A stretch of DNA of 64,000 bases. Origin: Arachis hypogaea. Lineage: Eukaryota > Streptophyta > Magnoliopsida > Fabales > Fabaceae. Below the pieces are notes generated by a model that worked only from the letters and a program-made list of their open reading frames with translations, searched no databases and had not been told where the DNA came from. Both the position numbers and the translations under genes were made by a program. Location: assembly GCF_003086295.3 (NCBI RefSeq), contig NC_092044.1, positions 77,276,024-77,340,023 on the forward strand, read 5' to 3'. Shown in pieces: positions 47,128 through 57,182 of the stretch (position 1 is the stretch's first letter; the number at the start of each line of letters is the position of its first letter).

Positions 47128-49142
47128 TGATGACATGTCATCATGTCATATTTTTCTATGATTTTTCATACAACAAATTGATGATTAGTGTTTAAATATT
47201 GAATGCTTTTGTGCTTAAATGGTATATTTCTTTGATCTTTTGATTTTATAAATTTTGTAGGTAATAAGTGGAAAAAGAAGCAAAATAGCACAAAATCAGC
47301 TCAAAAGAAGAAAAGAAGAATTTTGGGGTACGCTTTGAATATTGAGCACGCATTGGAACCTTAGGCCACGCTTTTAAAAGCGTTGCCCATGACCATGGAG
47401 CCTTGGCATTAGCATCATGAATTATCATGTATTAATGCTTATGCATGCATGCATTTAATTATTAATGACCGAATGAATAAAATGAATGCATGCATGAAAC
47501 ATTTAGCTAATAAAAACCAATGAATGCATGCATTCTTTGCCAAGGTGTTAATGAAAGCGTGCATGAAACCTTTATTAAGTAATGCCATGAACCAAGGGGT
47601 TAAAGGAATGAACGCTCACTAATTAAAGCATGCATGCATTTGATGCCATCATGAACCATGCATTATTAAATTGGCATTATTAATGAATGAACGGCATTAC
47701 TAATAAAGCCAATGAAAGCAAAGTTAAGGCAATGCATCAGCGTTCATTAAAGATGAGTGCTATGTTCACTCTAATGAACTTTTGCAGGAGTTCAACCAAG
47801 GAAGCGCTCATTGCCCAAAGGCCAGCGTTGAAAGGAATGAACGCTAGCGTTCACTTGTGTGAACTTTTGCGTGACACTGGCCCATGAGAGGAATGAAGCA
47901 CCAAAGCAACACACCAAGGAGCGTTCGAAAAACTGAATGCCACGTTCAAAACTATGAACGTTTTCGTGACACTTTTGGCTTGGGAGCAAGGAAGGAAGGC
48001 AGGCCAGCGCTCAACCAAGGGAGTGCTACAAGAGAGCACTCCACCAAGGGAGCGCTCAACAAGGCATAGCGTTCGAAACTTTGAATGAAGCGTTCACTAT
48101 TATGAACGTTTGCGAACCAAGGAAGCAAGGCGCGCCAAGGAGGGCACCCACTAGGAACAGCGTTCAATAAGTGAACTGAGCGTTCACTAAGTGAATGCTA
48201 GGCACCAAATGCCCACCAAAGTGGCACACCAAGAAAGTGAACTGGGCGTTCACTAAAGTGAATTGAGCGTTGCGTTCACTAAAGTGAATTGAGCGTTCCA
48301 CTGGAGCTCCACCAAGCCACTCTAACCCATGCCATCAAGTGCTAATCCGGATCCACTTATTCAAGTCAACCCATTTCATTGAAGCCCCAAAGCAAGCAAA
48401 GCCCATTGACATGACTCAAAGGCACAAGAAACAGTTAGATTAGGAATTTCATTTAAATTGTAATTTGTTTTAAATTTCAATTTTATTTTCATTTTGTAAA
48501 GCCTATATAAAGGCATCAGTCTCATTTCATTAGGAGGGGGAGGCTGGCTCTGCTAGAGAGCAGTAGGAGTAGGAGTAGGAGTAGGAATAGAATAGAAAGT
48601 TCTCTTTGAAACACTTTACTTTTTCTGCATCTTTACAATTCAGTGTTGCAATTCACTTTAGCTTATGCAATTTCAGTTTCTGATAATCTTCTTCTGGACG
48701 TTTTCCTTTCTGAAATTTTACATGAGTTTGCTGTGAGCTTGATTTACATTTCTAAGCAATTTTAATTTCCCTGCACCTCAATTCCCTTTGTGCAATTTAC
48801 TTTCCTTGAAATTTAAGATTCTGTCACTTCTTCCAAGCTTTGATTTACTGCCTCTTTAATTTCTAGCACCCAATCCCCTTTACATTTACCGCAATTTACA
48901 TTTCTTGTCATCTAAGCTTCTGCAATTTACATTCTGCGATCTAAATTTCCTGCAATTTACATTCTATTGCTTCAATTTCATCCAATTCACCAATGTTAGC
49001 TTGACTAGACTGATTACTCACTAAAGTTTCTTGATCCATCAATCCCTGTGGGATCGACCTCACTCTTGTGAGTTATTACTACTTAATGCAACCCGGTACA
49101 CTTGCTGGTGAGTTTGTGTGGAATTCTAATTTCCACCCATCA
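47128..49142 (+). repeat. LTR L2 of element A (3' LTR)
   Basis: It is 2015 bp, collinear with L1. It keeps the empty Athila insertion site at about 48316-48322. TATATAAA is at 48504-48511. A unit of about 28 bp containing GCGTTCACTAAAGTGAATTG is duplicated at about 48246-48297 and single in L1. No PBS follows, so it acts as a 3' LTR. Confidence 0.9.
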
Positions 49143-49385
49143 AATTTTTGTAGAAAATCAAAAGCTTGTTTCAAGGAAGAAATAAAATGAAAAGATTTCA
49201 TAAATTGAGCTTGATAGAAGCATCAATCATTTACATTTCTTTTGTGATTGTGGCATGCATAGAAAACTAGCCAACCATGAACATTGAGTTGCTATTCTTC
49301 TTACCTTGGATTGTCAATCTTTATTGCATGATTCTTTTCTTGCTTGGGGACAAGCAAGGTTTAAGTTTGGTGTTGTGATGACATG
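49143..49385 (+). repeat. Duplicated 3' end of element A (internal tail plus start of LTR L3)
   Basis: After L2 comes TTTTTGTAGAAAATCA, then a second copy of the internal tail (equivalent to 46908-47127) with the hairpin at 49339-49358. The first 10 bp of another LTR (L3, from 49376) follow. Element D interrupts L3 there. The pattern fits a tandem duplication through the shared word AGAAAATCA. Confidence 0.75.
49381..49385. repeat. Target site duplication ACATG, left copy (element D)
   Basis: It matches 58792-58796. Confidence 0.9.
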
Positions 49386-51005
49386 TGGTGCACGAAATTG
49401 TGATCACTACAACTTCGCACAACTAACCAGCAAGTGTACTGGGTCGTCCAAGTGATAAACCTTACGTGAGTAAGGGTCGATCCCACAGAGATTGTTGGTA
49501 TGAAGCAAGCTATGGTCACCTTGTAAATCTTAGTCAGGCAAACTCAAATGGGTATGGTGATATATGAATAAAACATAAAGATAAAGATAGAGATACTTAT
49601 GTAATTCACTGGTAGGAATTTCAGATAAGAGTATGAAGATGCTGGTCCCTTCCGTCTCTCTGCTTTCCTACTGTCTTCATCCAATCCTTCTTACTCCTTT
49701 CCATGGCAAGCTTAAGCAAGGGTTTCACCGTTGTCAGTGGCTACCTCCCATCCTCTCAGTGGAAATGTTCAACGCACCCTGTCACGGCACGGCTATCCAT
49801 CTGTCAGTTCTCGATCAGGCCGGAATAGAATCCAGTGATTCTTTTGCGTCTGTCACTAACGCCCCGCCCTCAGGAGTTTGAAGCACGTCACAGTCATTCA
49901 GTTATTGAATCCTACTCAGAATACCACAGACAAGGTTAGACCTTCCGGATTCTCTTGAATGCCGCCATCAGTTCTAGCCTATACCACGAAGACTCTGATC
50001 TCACGGAATGGCTGGCTCGGTTGTCAGGCGAGCACTCGGTTGTCAGGCGATCAACCATGCATCGTGTATCAGGAATCCAAGAGATATTCACCCAATCTAA
50101 GGTAGAACGGAGGTGGTTGTCAGGCACACGTTCATAGGTGAGAATGATGATGAATGTCACGGATCATCACATTCATCAAGTTGAAGAACAAGTGATATCT
50201 TGGAACAAGAACAAGCGGAATTGAATAGAAGAACAATAGTAATTGCATTAATACTCGAGGTACAGCAGAGCTCCACACCTTAATCTATGGTGTGTAGAAA
50301 CTCCACCGTTGAAAATACATAAGTGATAGTGTGATCATTGGCCTCGGCCCCAGAGAGGGAACGAGAAGAACCAAGATGAAAATACAATAGTAAAAGGTCC
50401 TACTTATAGAGAACTAGTAGCCTAGGGTTTATAGAGATGAGTAAATGACATAAAAATCCACTTTCGGGCCCACTTGGTGTGTGCTTGGGTTGAGCATTGA
50501 AGCATTTTCGTGCAGAGACTCTTCTTGGAGTTAAACGCCAGCTTTGGTGCCAGTTTGGGCGTTTAACTCCCATTCTTGTGCCAGTTCCGGCGTTTAACGC
50601 TGGGAATTCTGAGGGTGATTTTGAACGCCGGTTTGGGCCATCAAATCTTGGGCAAAGTATGGACTATCATATATTGCTGGAAAGCCCAGGATGTCTACTT
50701 TCCAACGCCGTTGAGAGCGCGCCAATTGGGCTTCTGTAGCTCCAGAAAATCCGCTTCGAGTGCAGGGAGATCAGAATCCAACAGCAACTGCAGTCCTTTT
50801 TAGTCTCTGAATCAGATTTTTGCTCAGGTCCCTCAATTTCAGCCAGAAAATACCTGAAATCACAGAAAAACACACAAACTCATAGTAAAATCCAGAAAAG
50901 TGAATTTTAACTAAAAACTAATAAAAATATACTAAAAACTAACTAGATCATACTAAAAACATACTAAAAACAATGCCAAAAAGCGTACAAATTATCCGCT
51001 CATCA
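49386..51005 (-). repeat. 3' LTR of element D
   Basis: On plus it runs TGGTGCACGAAATTGTGATC to TATCCGCTCATCA. The TATA-like TACTTATA (plus) is at 50401-50408. Palindrome-type units lie at about 50525-50610. Confidence 0.93.
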
Positions 51006-51042
51006 CAACACCAAACTTATATTGTTGCTTGTCCTCAAGCAA
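51006..51042 (-). promoter_or_regulatory. LTR-proximal hairpin plus PPT-like tract, element D
   Basis: On minus TTGCTTG-AGGA-CAAGCAA (51042-51025), with an AGGA loop, is followed by TATAAGTTTGGTGTTG next to the LTR. Confidence 0.72.
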
Positions 51043-51922
51043 CTGAAAATCAAACAAGATAAAAGAAGAGAATATGCAATGAATTCCAAAAACATCTATG
51101 AAGATCAGTATTAATTAGATGAGCGGGGCTTTTAGCTTTTTGCCTCTGAACAGTTTTGGCATCTCACTCTATCCTTTGAAATTCATAATGATTGGCTTCT
51201 TTAGGAACTCAGAATCCAGATAGTGTTATTGATTCTCCTAGTTAAGTATGATGATTCTTGAACACAGCTACTTATTGAGTCTTGGCCGTGGTCCAAAGCA
51301 CTCTGTCTTCCAGTATTACCACCGGATACATACATGCCACAGACACATAACTGGGTGAACCTTTTCAGATTGTGACTCAGCTTTGCTAGAGTCCCCAATT
51401 AGAGGTGTCCAGGGTTCTTAAGCACACTCTTTTTGCCTTGGATCACAACTTTATTTCTTTCTTTTTCTTTTTTTTCTCTTTCTTTTTCTTTCTTCTTCTT
51501 TTTTTTTCGAAATTTTTTTTTTGTATTCACTGCTTTTTCTTGCTTCAAGAATCATTTTAATGATTTTTCAGATCCTCAGTAACATGTCTCCTTTTTCATC
51601 ATTCTTTCAAGAGCCAACATTCATGAACCACAAATTTAAAAGACATATGCACTGTTTAAGCATACATTCAGAAAACAAAAGTATTGCCACCACATCAAAA
51701 TAATCAAACTGTTATAAAATTCAAAATTCATGCAATTCTTTTCTTTTTCAATTAAGAACATTTTTCATTCAAGAAAGGTGATGGATTCATAGGACATTCA
51801 TAACTTTAAGGCATAGACACTAAGACACTAATAATCACAAGACACAAACATAGACAAACATAAGCACTAAAATTCGAAAAACAGGAAAATAAAGAACAAG
51901 GAAATTAAAGAACGGGTCCACC
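51043..51922 (-). other. 3' noncoding region of element D
   Basis: It is collinear with 29442-30511 of C. A pyrimidine-rich run (plus) lies at about 51450-51530. No gene is seen. Confidence 0.65.
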
Positions 51923-52510
51923 TTAGTGATGGCGGCTTGTTCTTCCTCTTGAAGATCTAATGGAGTGCTTGAGCTCCTTAATGTCTCTTCCTTGTCTTTG
52001 TTGTTCCTCTCTCATGGTTCTTTGATCTTCTCTTATCTCATGGAGGAGGATGGAATGTTCTTGGTGCTCCACCCTTAGTTGTCCCATGTTGGACTCAATT
52101 CTCCTAGGGAGGTGTTGATTTGCTCCCAATAGTTTTGTGGAGGAAAGTGCATCCCTTGAGGCATCTCAGGGATTTTTGAGAAGGAATTTCCTCATGCTTG
52201 CTCCATCCTTTTCTTAGTGATGGGCTTGAGGTCATGCCTTCTCAGTTGAACCGGCTTTCCTCTTGAGTTTCTCTTCCATTGAGCGCCCTCTTCACAAATG
52301 TTTATGAGGACTTGGTCCAACCTTTGATCAAAGTTGACCCTTTTTGAGTTTGAAAGGGATCTCGGGGATCACCTTCTTCAAGGCCACAACTTCATAGAAG
52401 TGGTCTTGATGCACCCTTGAGATGAATCTTTTCATCTCCCATAACTCGGAAGTGGAAGCTTTTGCCTTCCCTTTCCTCTTTCTAGAGGTTTCTCCGGCCT
52501 TGGATGCCAT
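51923..52510 (-). pseudogene. ORF2 remnant of element D with internal deletions
   Basis: The start is MASKAGETSRKRKGKAKAS. It reads through VVALKKVIPEIPFKLKKG, then breaks. A short piece of the middle (VNFDQRLDQVL, GKPVQLRRHDLKP) is joined directly to ITKKRMEQA, and the C-terminal coiled-coil part (LRVEHQEHSILLHEIREDQRTM) survives to 51923. Most of the plant-transposon-protein-like domain is gone. It is intermediate between the full ORF2 of B and C and the nearly empty one of element 1. Confidence 0.75.
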
Positions 52511-52541
52511 AAATGGTTATGGAAAAACAAAAAGCAATGCT

Positions 52542-52583
52542 TTTACCACACCAAACTTAAAAGGTTTGCTCGTCCTCGAGCAA
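52542..52583 (-). promoter_or_regulatory. Internal hairpin plus PPT-like module, element D
   Basis: On minus TTGCTCG-AGGA-CGAGCAA (52583-52566) is followed by ACCTTTTAAGTTTGGTGTGG. It is retained although ORF2 downstream is decayed. Confidence 0.65.
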
Positions 52584-53004
52584 AAGAAGAAAGAAGAGAG
52601 TAGAAGAAGAAGAAATGAGGAAGAAGGGAATGGCTTTTTGTTCGGCCAAAAAGGGAGAGAAGTGGTGGTTTGGTTGTGTGAAAATGAAGGAGTGAAGATG
52701 GGTTTATATAGGAGTGGGGGGGCTCATGGTTCGGTCATGTATGGGTGGGTTTGGGAGGGAAAGTGGTTTGAATTTGAAGGGTGAGGTAGGTGGGGTTTTA
52801 TGAAGGATGGATGTGAGTGGTGAAGAGAAAGATGGGATTTGATAGGTGAAGGGTTTTTGGGGAAGAGGTGTTGAGGTGATTGGTGAATGGGTGAAGAAGA
52901 GAGAGAGTGGTGGGGTAGGTGGGGATCCTGTGGGGTCCACAGATCCTGAGGTGTCAAGGAAAAGTCATCCCTGCACCAAGTGGCAAGCAAAAATGCGTTT
53001 TGAG

Positions 53005-53155
53005 CCAATTCTGGCATTAAACGCCGGGCTGGTGCCCATTTCTGGCGTAACGCCAGTCTGGTGCCCCTTTCTGGCGTTAAACGCCCAGAATGGTGCCAGA
53101 CTGGGTGTTAAACGCCCAACAGCTAGCCTTACTGGTGTTTAAAACGCCAGCACGC
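53005..53155. repeat. Palindrome array 1, element D
   Basis: About five TGGCGTTAAACGCC units are at the usual place between ORF1 and ORF2. Confidence 0.82.
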
Positions 53156-53290
53156 TCTCCTCCAGGGTATGCTGTTTTTCTTTCTGTTTTTCATTCTGTT
53201 TTTGCTTTTTCAATTGATTTTGTGACTTCTCATGATCATCAACCTACAAAAGAACATAAAATAACAAAGGAAAATAGATAAAATATAACA

Positions 53291-53306
53291 TTGGGTTGCC
53301 TCCTAA
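53291..53306 (-). promoter_or_regulatory. Post-gag hairpin, element D
   Basis: On minus TTAGG-AGGCAA-CCCAA has one G-T wobble, at the conserved position after gag-protease. Confidence 0.55.
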
Positions 53307-53355
53307 CAAGCACTTCTTTAATGTCAGTAGCTTGACAGAGGGCTCTCATGGAGCC

Positions 53356-55695
53356 TCAGAAATATTCAGAGCAATGTTGGAACCTCCCAACACCAAACTT
53401 AGAGTTTGAATGTGGGGGTTCAACACCAAACTTAGAAGTTGGTTGTGGCCTCCCAACACCAAACTTAGAGTTTGACTGTGGGGGCTCTGTGTGGCTCTGT
53501 TTTGAGAGAAGCTCTTCATGCTTCCTCTCCATGATGACAGAGGGATATCCTTGAGCCTTAAACACAAAGGATTCTTCATTCACTTGAATGATCAATTCTC
53601 CTCTATCATCATCAATCACAGCCCTTGCTGTGGCTAGGAAGGGTCTGCCAAGGTTGATGGATTCATCCATGCACTTCCCAGTCTCTAGGACTATGAAATC
53701 AACAGGGATGTAATGGTCTTCAACTTTTACCAGAACATCCTCTACAAGTCCATAGGCTTGTTTTCTTGAATTGTCTGCCATATCTAGTGAGATTTTTGCA
53801 ACTTGCACCTCAAAGATCCCTAACTTCTCCATTACAGAGAGAGGCATGAGGTTTACACTTGACCCTAAGTCACACAAGGCCTTCTTGAAGGTCATGGTGC
53901 CTATGGTACAAGGTATTGAAAACTTCCCAGGATCCTGTCTCTTTTGAGGCAGTTTCTGCCTAGACAAGTCATCCAGTTCCTTGGTGAGCAAAGGAGGTTC
54001 ATCTTCCCAAGTCTCATTCCCAAATAACTTGTCATTTAGCTTCATGATTGCTCCAAGGTATTTAGCAACTTGCTCTTCAGTGACATACTCATCCTCTTCA
54101 GAGGAAGAATACTCATCAGAGCTCATGAATAGCAGAAGTAAGTTCAATGGAATCTCTATGGTCTCATTTTGAGCCTCAGATTCCCATGGTTCCTCATTGG
54201 GGAACTCATTGGAGGCCAGTGGATGTCCATTGAGGTCTTCCTCAGTGGCGTTCAATGCCTCTTCCTCCTCTCCAAATTCGGCCATATTGATGGCTTTGCA
54301 CTCTCCTTTTGGATTTTCTTCTGTATTGCTTGGAAGAGTACTAGGAGGGAGTTCAGAAATTTTCTTGCTCAGCTGACCCACTTGTGCCTCCAAATTTCTA
54401 ATGGAGGACCTTATTTCAGTCATGAAACTTTGAGTGGTTTTGATTAGATCAGAGACCATGGTTGCTAAGTCAGAGGTATTCTGCTTAGAACTCTCTGTCT
54501 GTTGCTGAGAAGATGATGGAAAAGGCTTGCTATTGCTAAACCTGTTTCTTCCACCATTATTGTTGTTGAAACCTTGTTGAGGTCTCTGTTGATCCTTCCA
54601 TGAGAGATTTGGATGATTTCTCCATGAAGGATTATAGGTGTTTCCATAGGGTTCTCCCATGTAATTCACCTCTTCCATTGAAGGGTTCTCAGGATCATAA
54701 GCTTCTTCTTCAGATGAAGCTTCCTTAGTACTGCTTGGTGCATTTTGCATTCCAGACAGACTTTGAGAAATCATATTGACTTGTTGAGTCAATATTTTAT
54801 TCTGAGCCAGTATGGCACTCAGAGTGTCAATCTCAAGAACTCCTTTCTTCTGATTGGTCCCATTGTTCACAGGATTCCTTTCGGAAGTGTACATGAATTG
54901 GTTATTTGCAACCATTTCAATCAGCTCTTGAGCTTCTGTAGGCGTCTTCTTTAGATGAAGAGATCCTCCAGCAGAGCTATCCAAAGACATCTTGGACAGT
55001 TCAGACAGACCATCATAGAAAATACCTATGATGCTCCATTCAGAAAGCATATCAGAGGGACGCTTTTTGATTAATTGTTTGTATCTTTCCCAAGCTTCAT
55101 AGAGGGATTCTCCTTCCTTCTGTCTGAAGGTTTGGACTTCCACTCTAAGCTTACTCAATTTTTGAGGTGGAAAGAACTTTGCCAAGAAGGCATTGACTAG
55201 CTTTTCCCAAGAGTTCAGGCTTTCTTTAGGTTGTGAGTCCAACCATGTTCTAGCCCTGTCTCTTACAGCAAAAGGGAATAGCATAAGTCTGTAGACCTCA
55301 AGGTCAACCCCATTAGTCTTGACAGTGTCACAGATTTGCAAGAACTCAGCTAAAAACTGATGAGGATCTTCCAATGGAAGTCCATGGAACTTGCAATTCT
55401 GTTGCATTAGAGAAACTAATTGAGGCTTAAGCTCAAAGTTGTTTGCTCCAATGGCAGGGATAGAGATGCTTCTCCCATAGAAGTCGGGAGTAGGTGCAGT
55501 AAAGTCACCCAGCACCTTCCTTGCATTGTTGGCATTGTTGTTGTTTTCGGCTGCCATGGGTTCTTCTTCTTTGAAGATTTCTGTTAGGTCCTCTACAGAG
55601 AATTGTGCCTTGGCTTCTCTTAGCTTTCGCTTCAAGGTCCTTTCAGGTTCAGGATCAGCCTCAACAAGAATGCTTTTGTCCTTACTCCTGCTCAT
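53356..55695 (-). CDS. Intact gag-protease ORF of element D (779 aa)
   Basis: The start MSRSKDKSILVEADPEPERT is conserved in B, C and 1. An Asn-rich stretch follows near residue 52. The retrotransposon gag core is at about residues 140-220 (LMLFPFAVRDRARTWLDSQP, FFPPQKLSKLRVEVQTFRQ, LYEAWERYKQLIKK). QVGQLSKK is near 460. The retropepsin-like CDLGSSVNLMPLSVMEKLG has its Asp at about residue 609, NLGRPFLATARAV is about 95 residues later, and three SKFGV repeats stand at the C-terminus. No zinc knuckle and no pol are present. It is predicted to form the particle and process itself, with reverse transcriptase and integrase from another element. It is the longest uninterrupted ORF in the window. 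Confidence 0.9.
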   Translation of the reverse strand: MSRSKDKSILVEADPEPERTLKRKLREAKAQFSVEDLTEIFKEEEPMAAENNNNANNARKVLGDFTAPTPDFYGRSISIPAIGANNFELKPQLVSLMQQNCKFHGLPLEDPHQFLAEFLQICDTVKTNGVDLEVYRLMLFPFAVRDRARTWLDSQPKESLNSWEKLVNAFLAKFFPPQKLSKLRVEVQTFRQKEGESLYEAWERYKQLIKKRPSDMLSEWSIIGIFYDGLSELSKMSLDSSAGGSLHLKKTPTEAQELIEMVANNQFMYTSERNPVNNGTNQKKGVLEIDTLSAILAQNKILTQQVNMISQSLSGMQNAPSSTKEASSEEEAYDPENPSMEEVNYMGEPYGNTYNPSWRNHPNLSWKDQQRPQQGFNNNNGGRNRFSNSKPFPSSSQQQTESSKQNTSDLATMVSDLIKTTQSFMTEIRSSIRNLEAQVGQLSKKISELPPSTLPSNTEENPKGECKAINMAEFGEEEEALNATEEDLNGHPLASNEFPNEEPWESEAQNETIEIPLNLLLLFMSSDEYSSSEEDEYVTEEQVAKYLGAIMKLNDKLFGNETWEDEPPLLTKELDDLSRQKLPQKRQDPGKFSIPCTIGTMTFKKALCDLGSSVNLMPLSVMEKLGIFEVQVAKISLDMADNSRKQAYGLVEDVLVKVEDHYIPVDFIVLETGKCMDESINLGRPFLATARAVIDDDRGELIIQVNEESFVFKAQGYPSVIMERKHEELLSKQSHTEPPQSNSKFGVGRPQPTSKFGVEPPHSNSKFGVGRFQHCSEYF

Positions 55696-55699
55696 AAGA

Positions 55700-57150
55700 A
55701 AGAGAAGAGAACAAGAAAATATGGAATCCTCTATGTCACAGTATAGAGATTCCTTGAGGTGTCAGAGGAAAAGAAAAAATAGAAGGCAGAAGTAGAAAAT
55801 TCGAACTTATCAAAGAAGATGGAGTTCGAATTTTGCATTAAGGAATAGTGTTAGTCCATAAATAGAAGTATGTGAGAAGAAGGGAAGTAATTTTCGAAAA
55901 TTAAGTAAAAGGTTTGAAAAACATTTTGAAAAACACTAATTAATTTTCGAAAACCAAGAGTGGGAAAGAGATCAAGTGATTTTTGAAAAAGATTTTGAAA
56001 TTAGAAATCAAAAAGATTTGATTGAAAACTATTTTGAAAAAGATGTGGTTAAGAAGATATGATTGATTTTAAAAAGATGTGATTGAGAAGATATGATTTG
56101 AAAAATATTTTTAAAAAAAGATTTGATTTTGAAAATTAAAAACTTGGCTAACAAGAAAAGATATGATTCAAACATTAAACCTTTCTCAACAGAAAAGGCA
56201 ACCTACTTGAAATGTTGAATCAAATCATTAATTGATAGCAAGTATTTTTGAAAATGGAAAGAAATTGAATTTGAAAAAGATTTGATTTTGAAAAGATTTT
56301 GAAAACTTGAAAAAAAAGTTTGCATTGAAAACAAAATCTTCCCTCTTGTGCCATCCTGGCGTTAAACGCCCAGAATGGTGCACATTCTGGCGTTTAACGC
56401 CCAAAACTCTACCCTTTTGGGCGTTAAACGCCCAACCAGGCACCCTGGCTGGCGTTTAAACGCCAGTCTGTCCTTCTTCACTGGGCGTTTTGAACGCCCA
56501 GCTTTTTCTGTATAATTCCTCTGCTGTATGTTCTGAATCTTCAATTCCCTGTATTATTGACTTGAAAAGACACAAATTAAAAATATTTTTGGATTTTTAA
56601 TAATCAAAATGCAACTAAAATCAAATAACAATGCATGCAAGACACCAAACTTAGCAGTTTGTATACTACTGACACTAACAAAATGAGAATGCATATGAGA
56701 CACATAAACACTCAAGTCAAGAGAATTTAAAAATCAGAGCAATGAAATCATCAAGAATCAACTTGAAGATTAATGAAGACACATGCATGAATGCAAGAAG
56801 AACAGAAACATGCAATTGACACCAAACTTAGAATGAAACACTAGACTCAAAAAGAAATATTTTTGGATTTTTTTTTTCAAAAATTAAGTGGAAAAAGAGA
56901 ATAAAGGTATCAAAATTCTTGATGAGAATTTTAGGAATCATGCAATGTTAGTCTAAAGCTTTAGTCTAAAGAAATTAGACATGGCTAAACAAGCTTCAGC
57001 AGGACATTGCATTCAAGAGCTAAATTGATGAAAATCAATCAGCTTTGGTGATGATAAGAACATCACCTTGAAACACTAGAATTCATTCTTAAGAACTCTG
57101 AAGAAAAATACCTAATCTAAGCAACAAGATGAACCGTCAGTTGTCCATAC
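55700..57150 (-). other. 5' leader of element D
   Basis: It is AT-rich like the others but also holds a second palindrome array (56350-56505). PPT-like CACCAAACTTAG (plus) motifs lie at about 56643 and 56820. No gene is seen. Confidence 0.65.
56350..56505. repeat. Palindrome array 2, in the leader of element D
   Basis: Five or six TGGCGTT(T/A)AACGCCCA-type units lie upstream of gag, a place where B, C and 1 have none. It looks like an acquired second array. Confidence 0.82.
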
Positions 57151-57158
57151 TCGAACAA

Positions 57159-57176
57159 TCCCCGGCAACGGCGCCA
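57159..57176 (-). other. Primer binding site of element D
   Basis: On minus TGGCGCCGTTGCCGGGGA is an exact match to the plant tRNA-Asp PBS. Confidence 0.92.
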
Positions 57177-57182
57177 AAAACT

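Noticed and set aside
5446..57176. tRNA genes at the tRNA-Asp-like sequences
   Set aside because: Only the 18-nt primer binding sites next to LTRs are present. No cloverleaf surrounds them.
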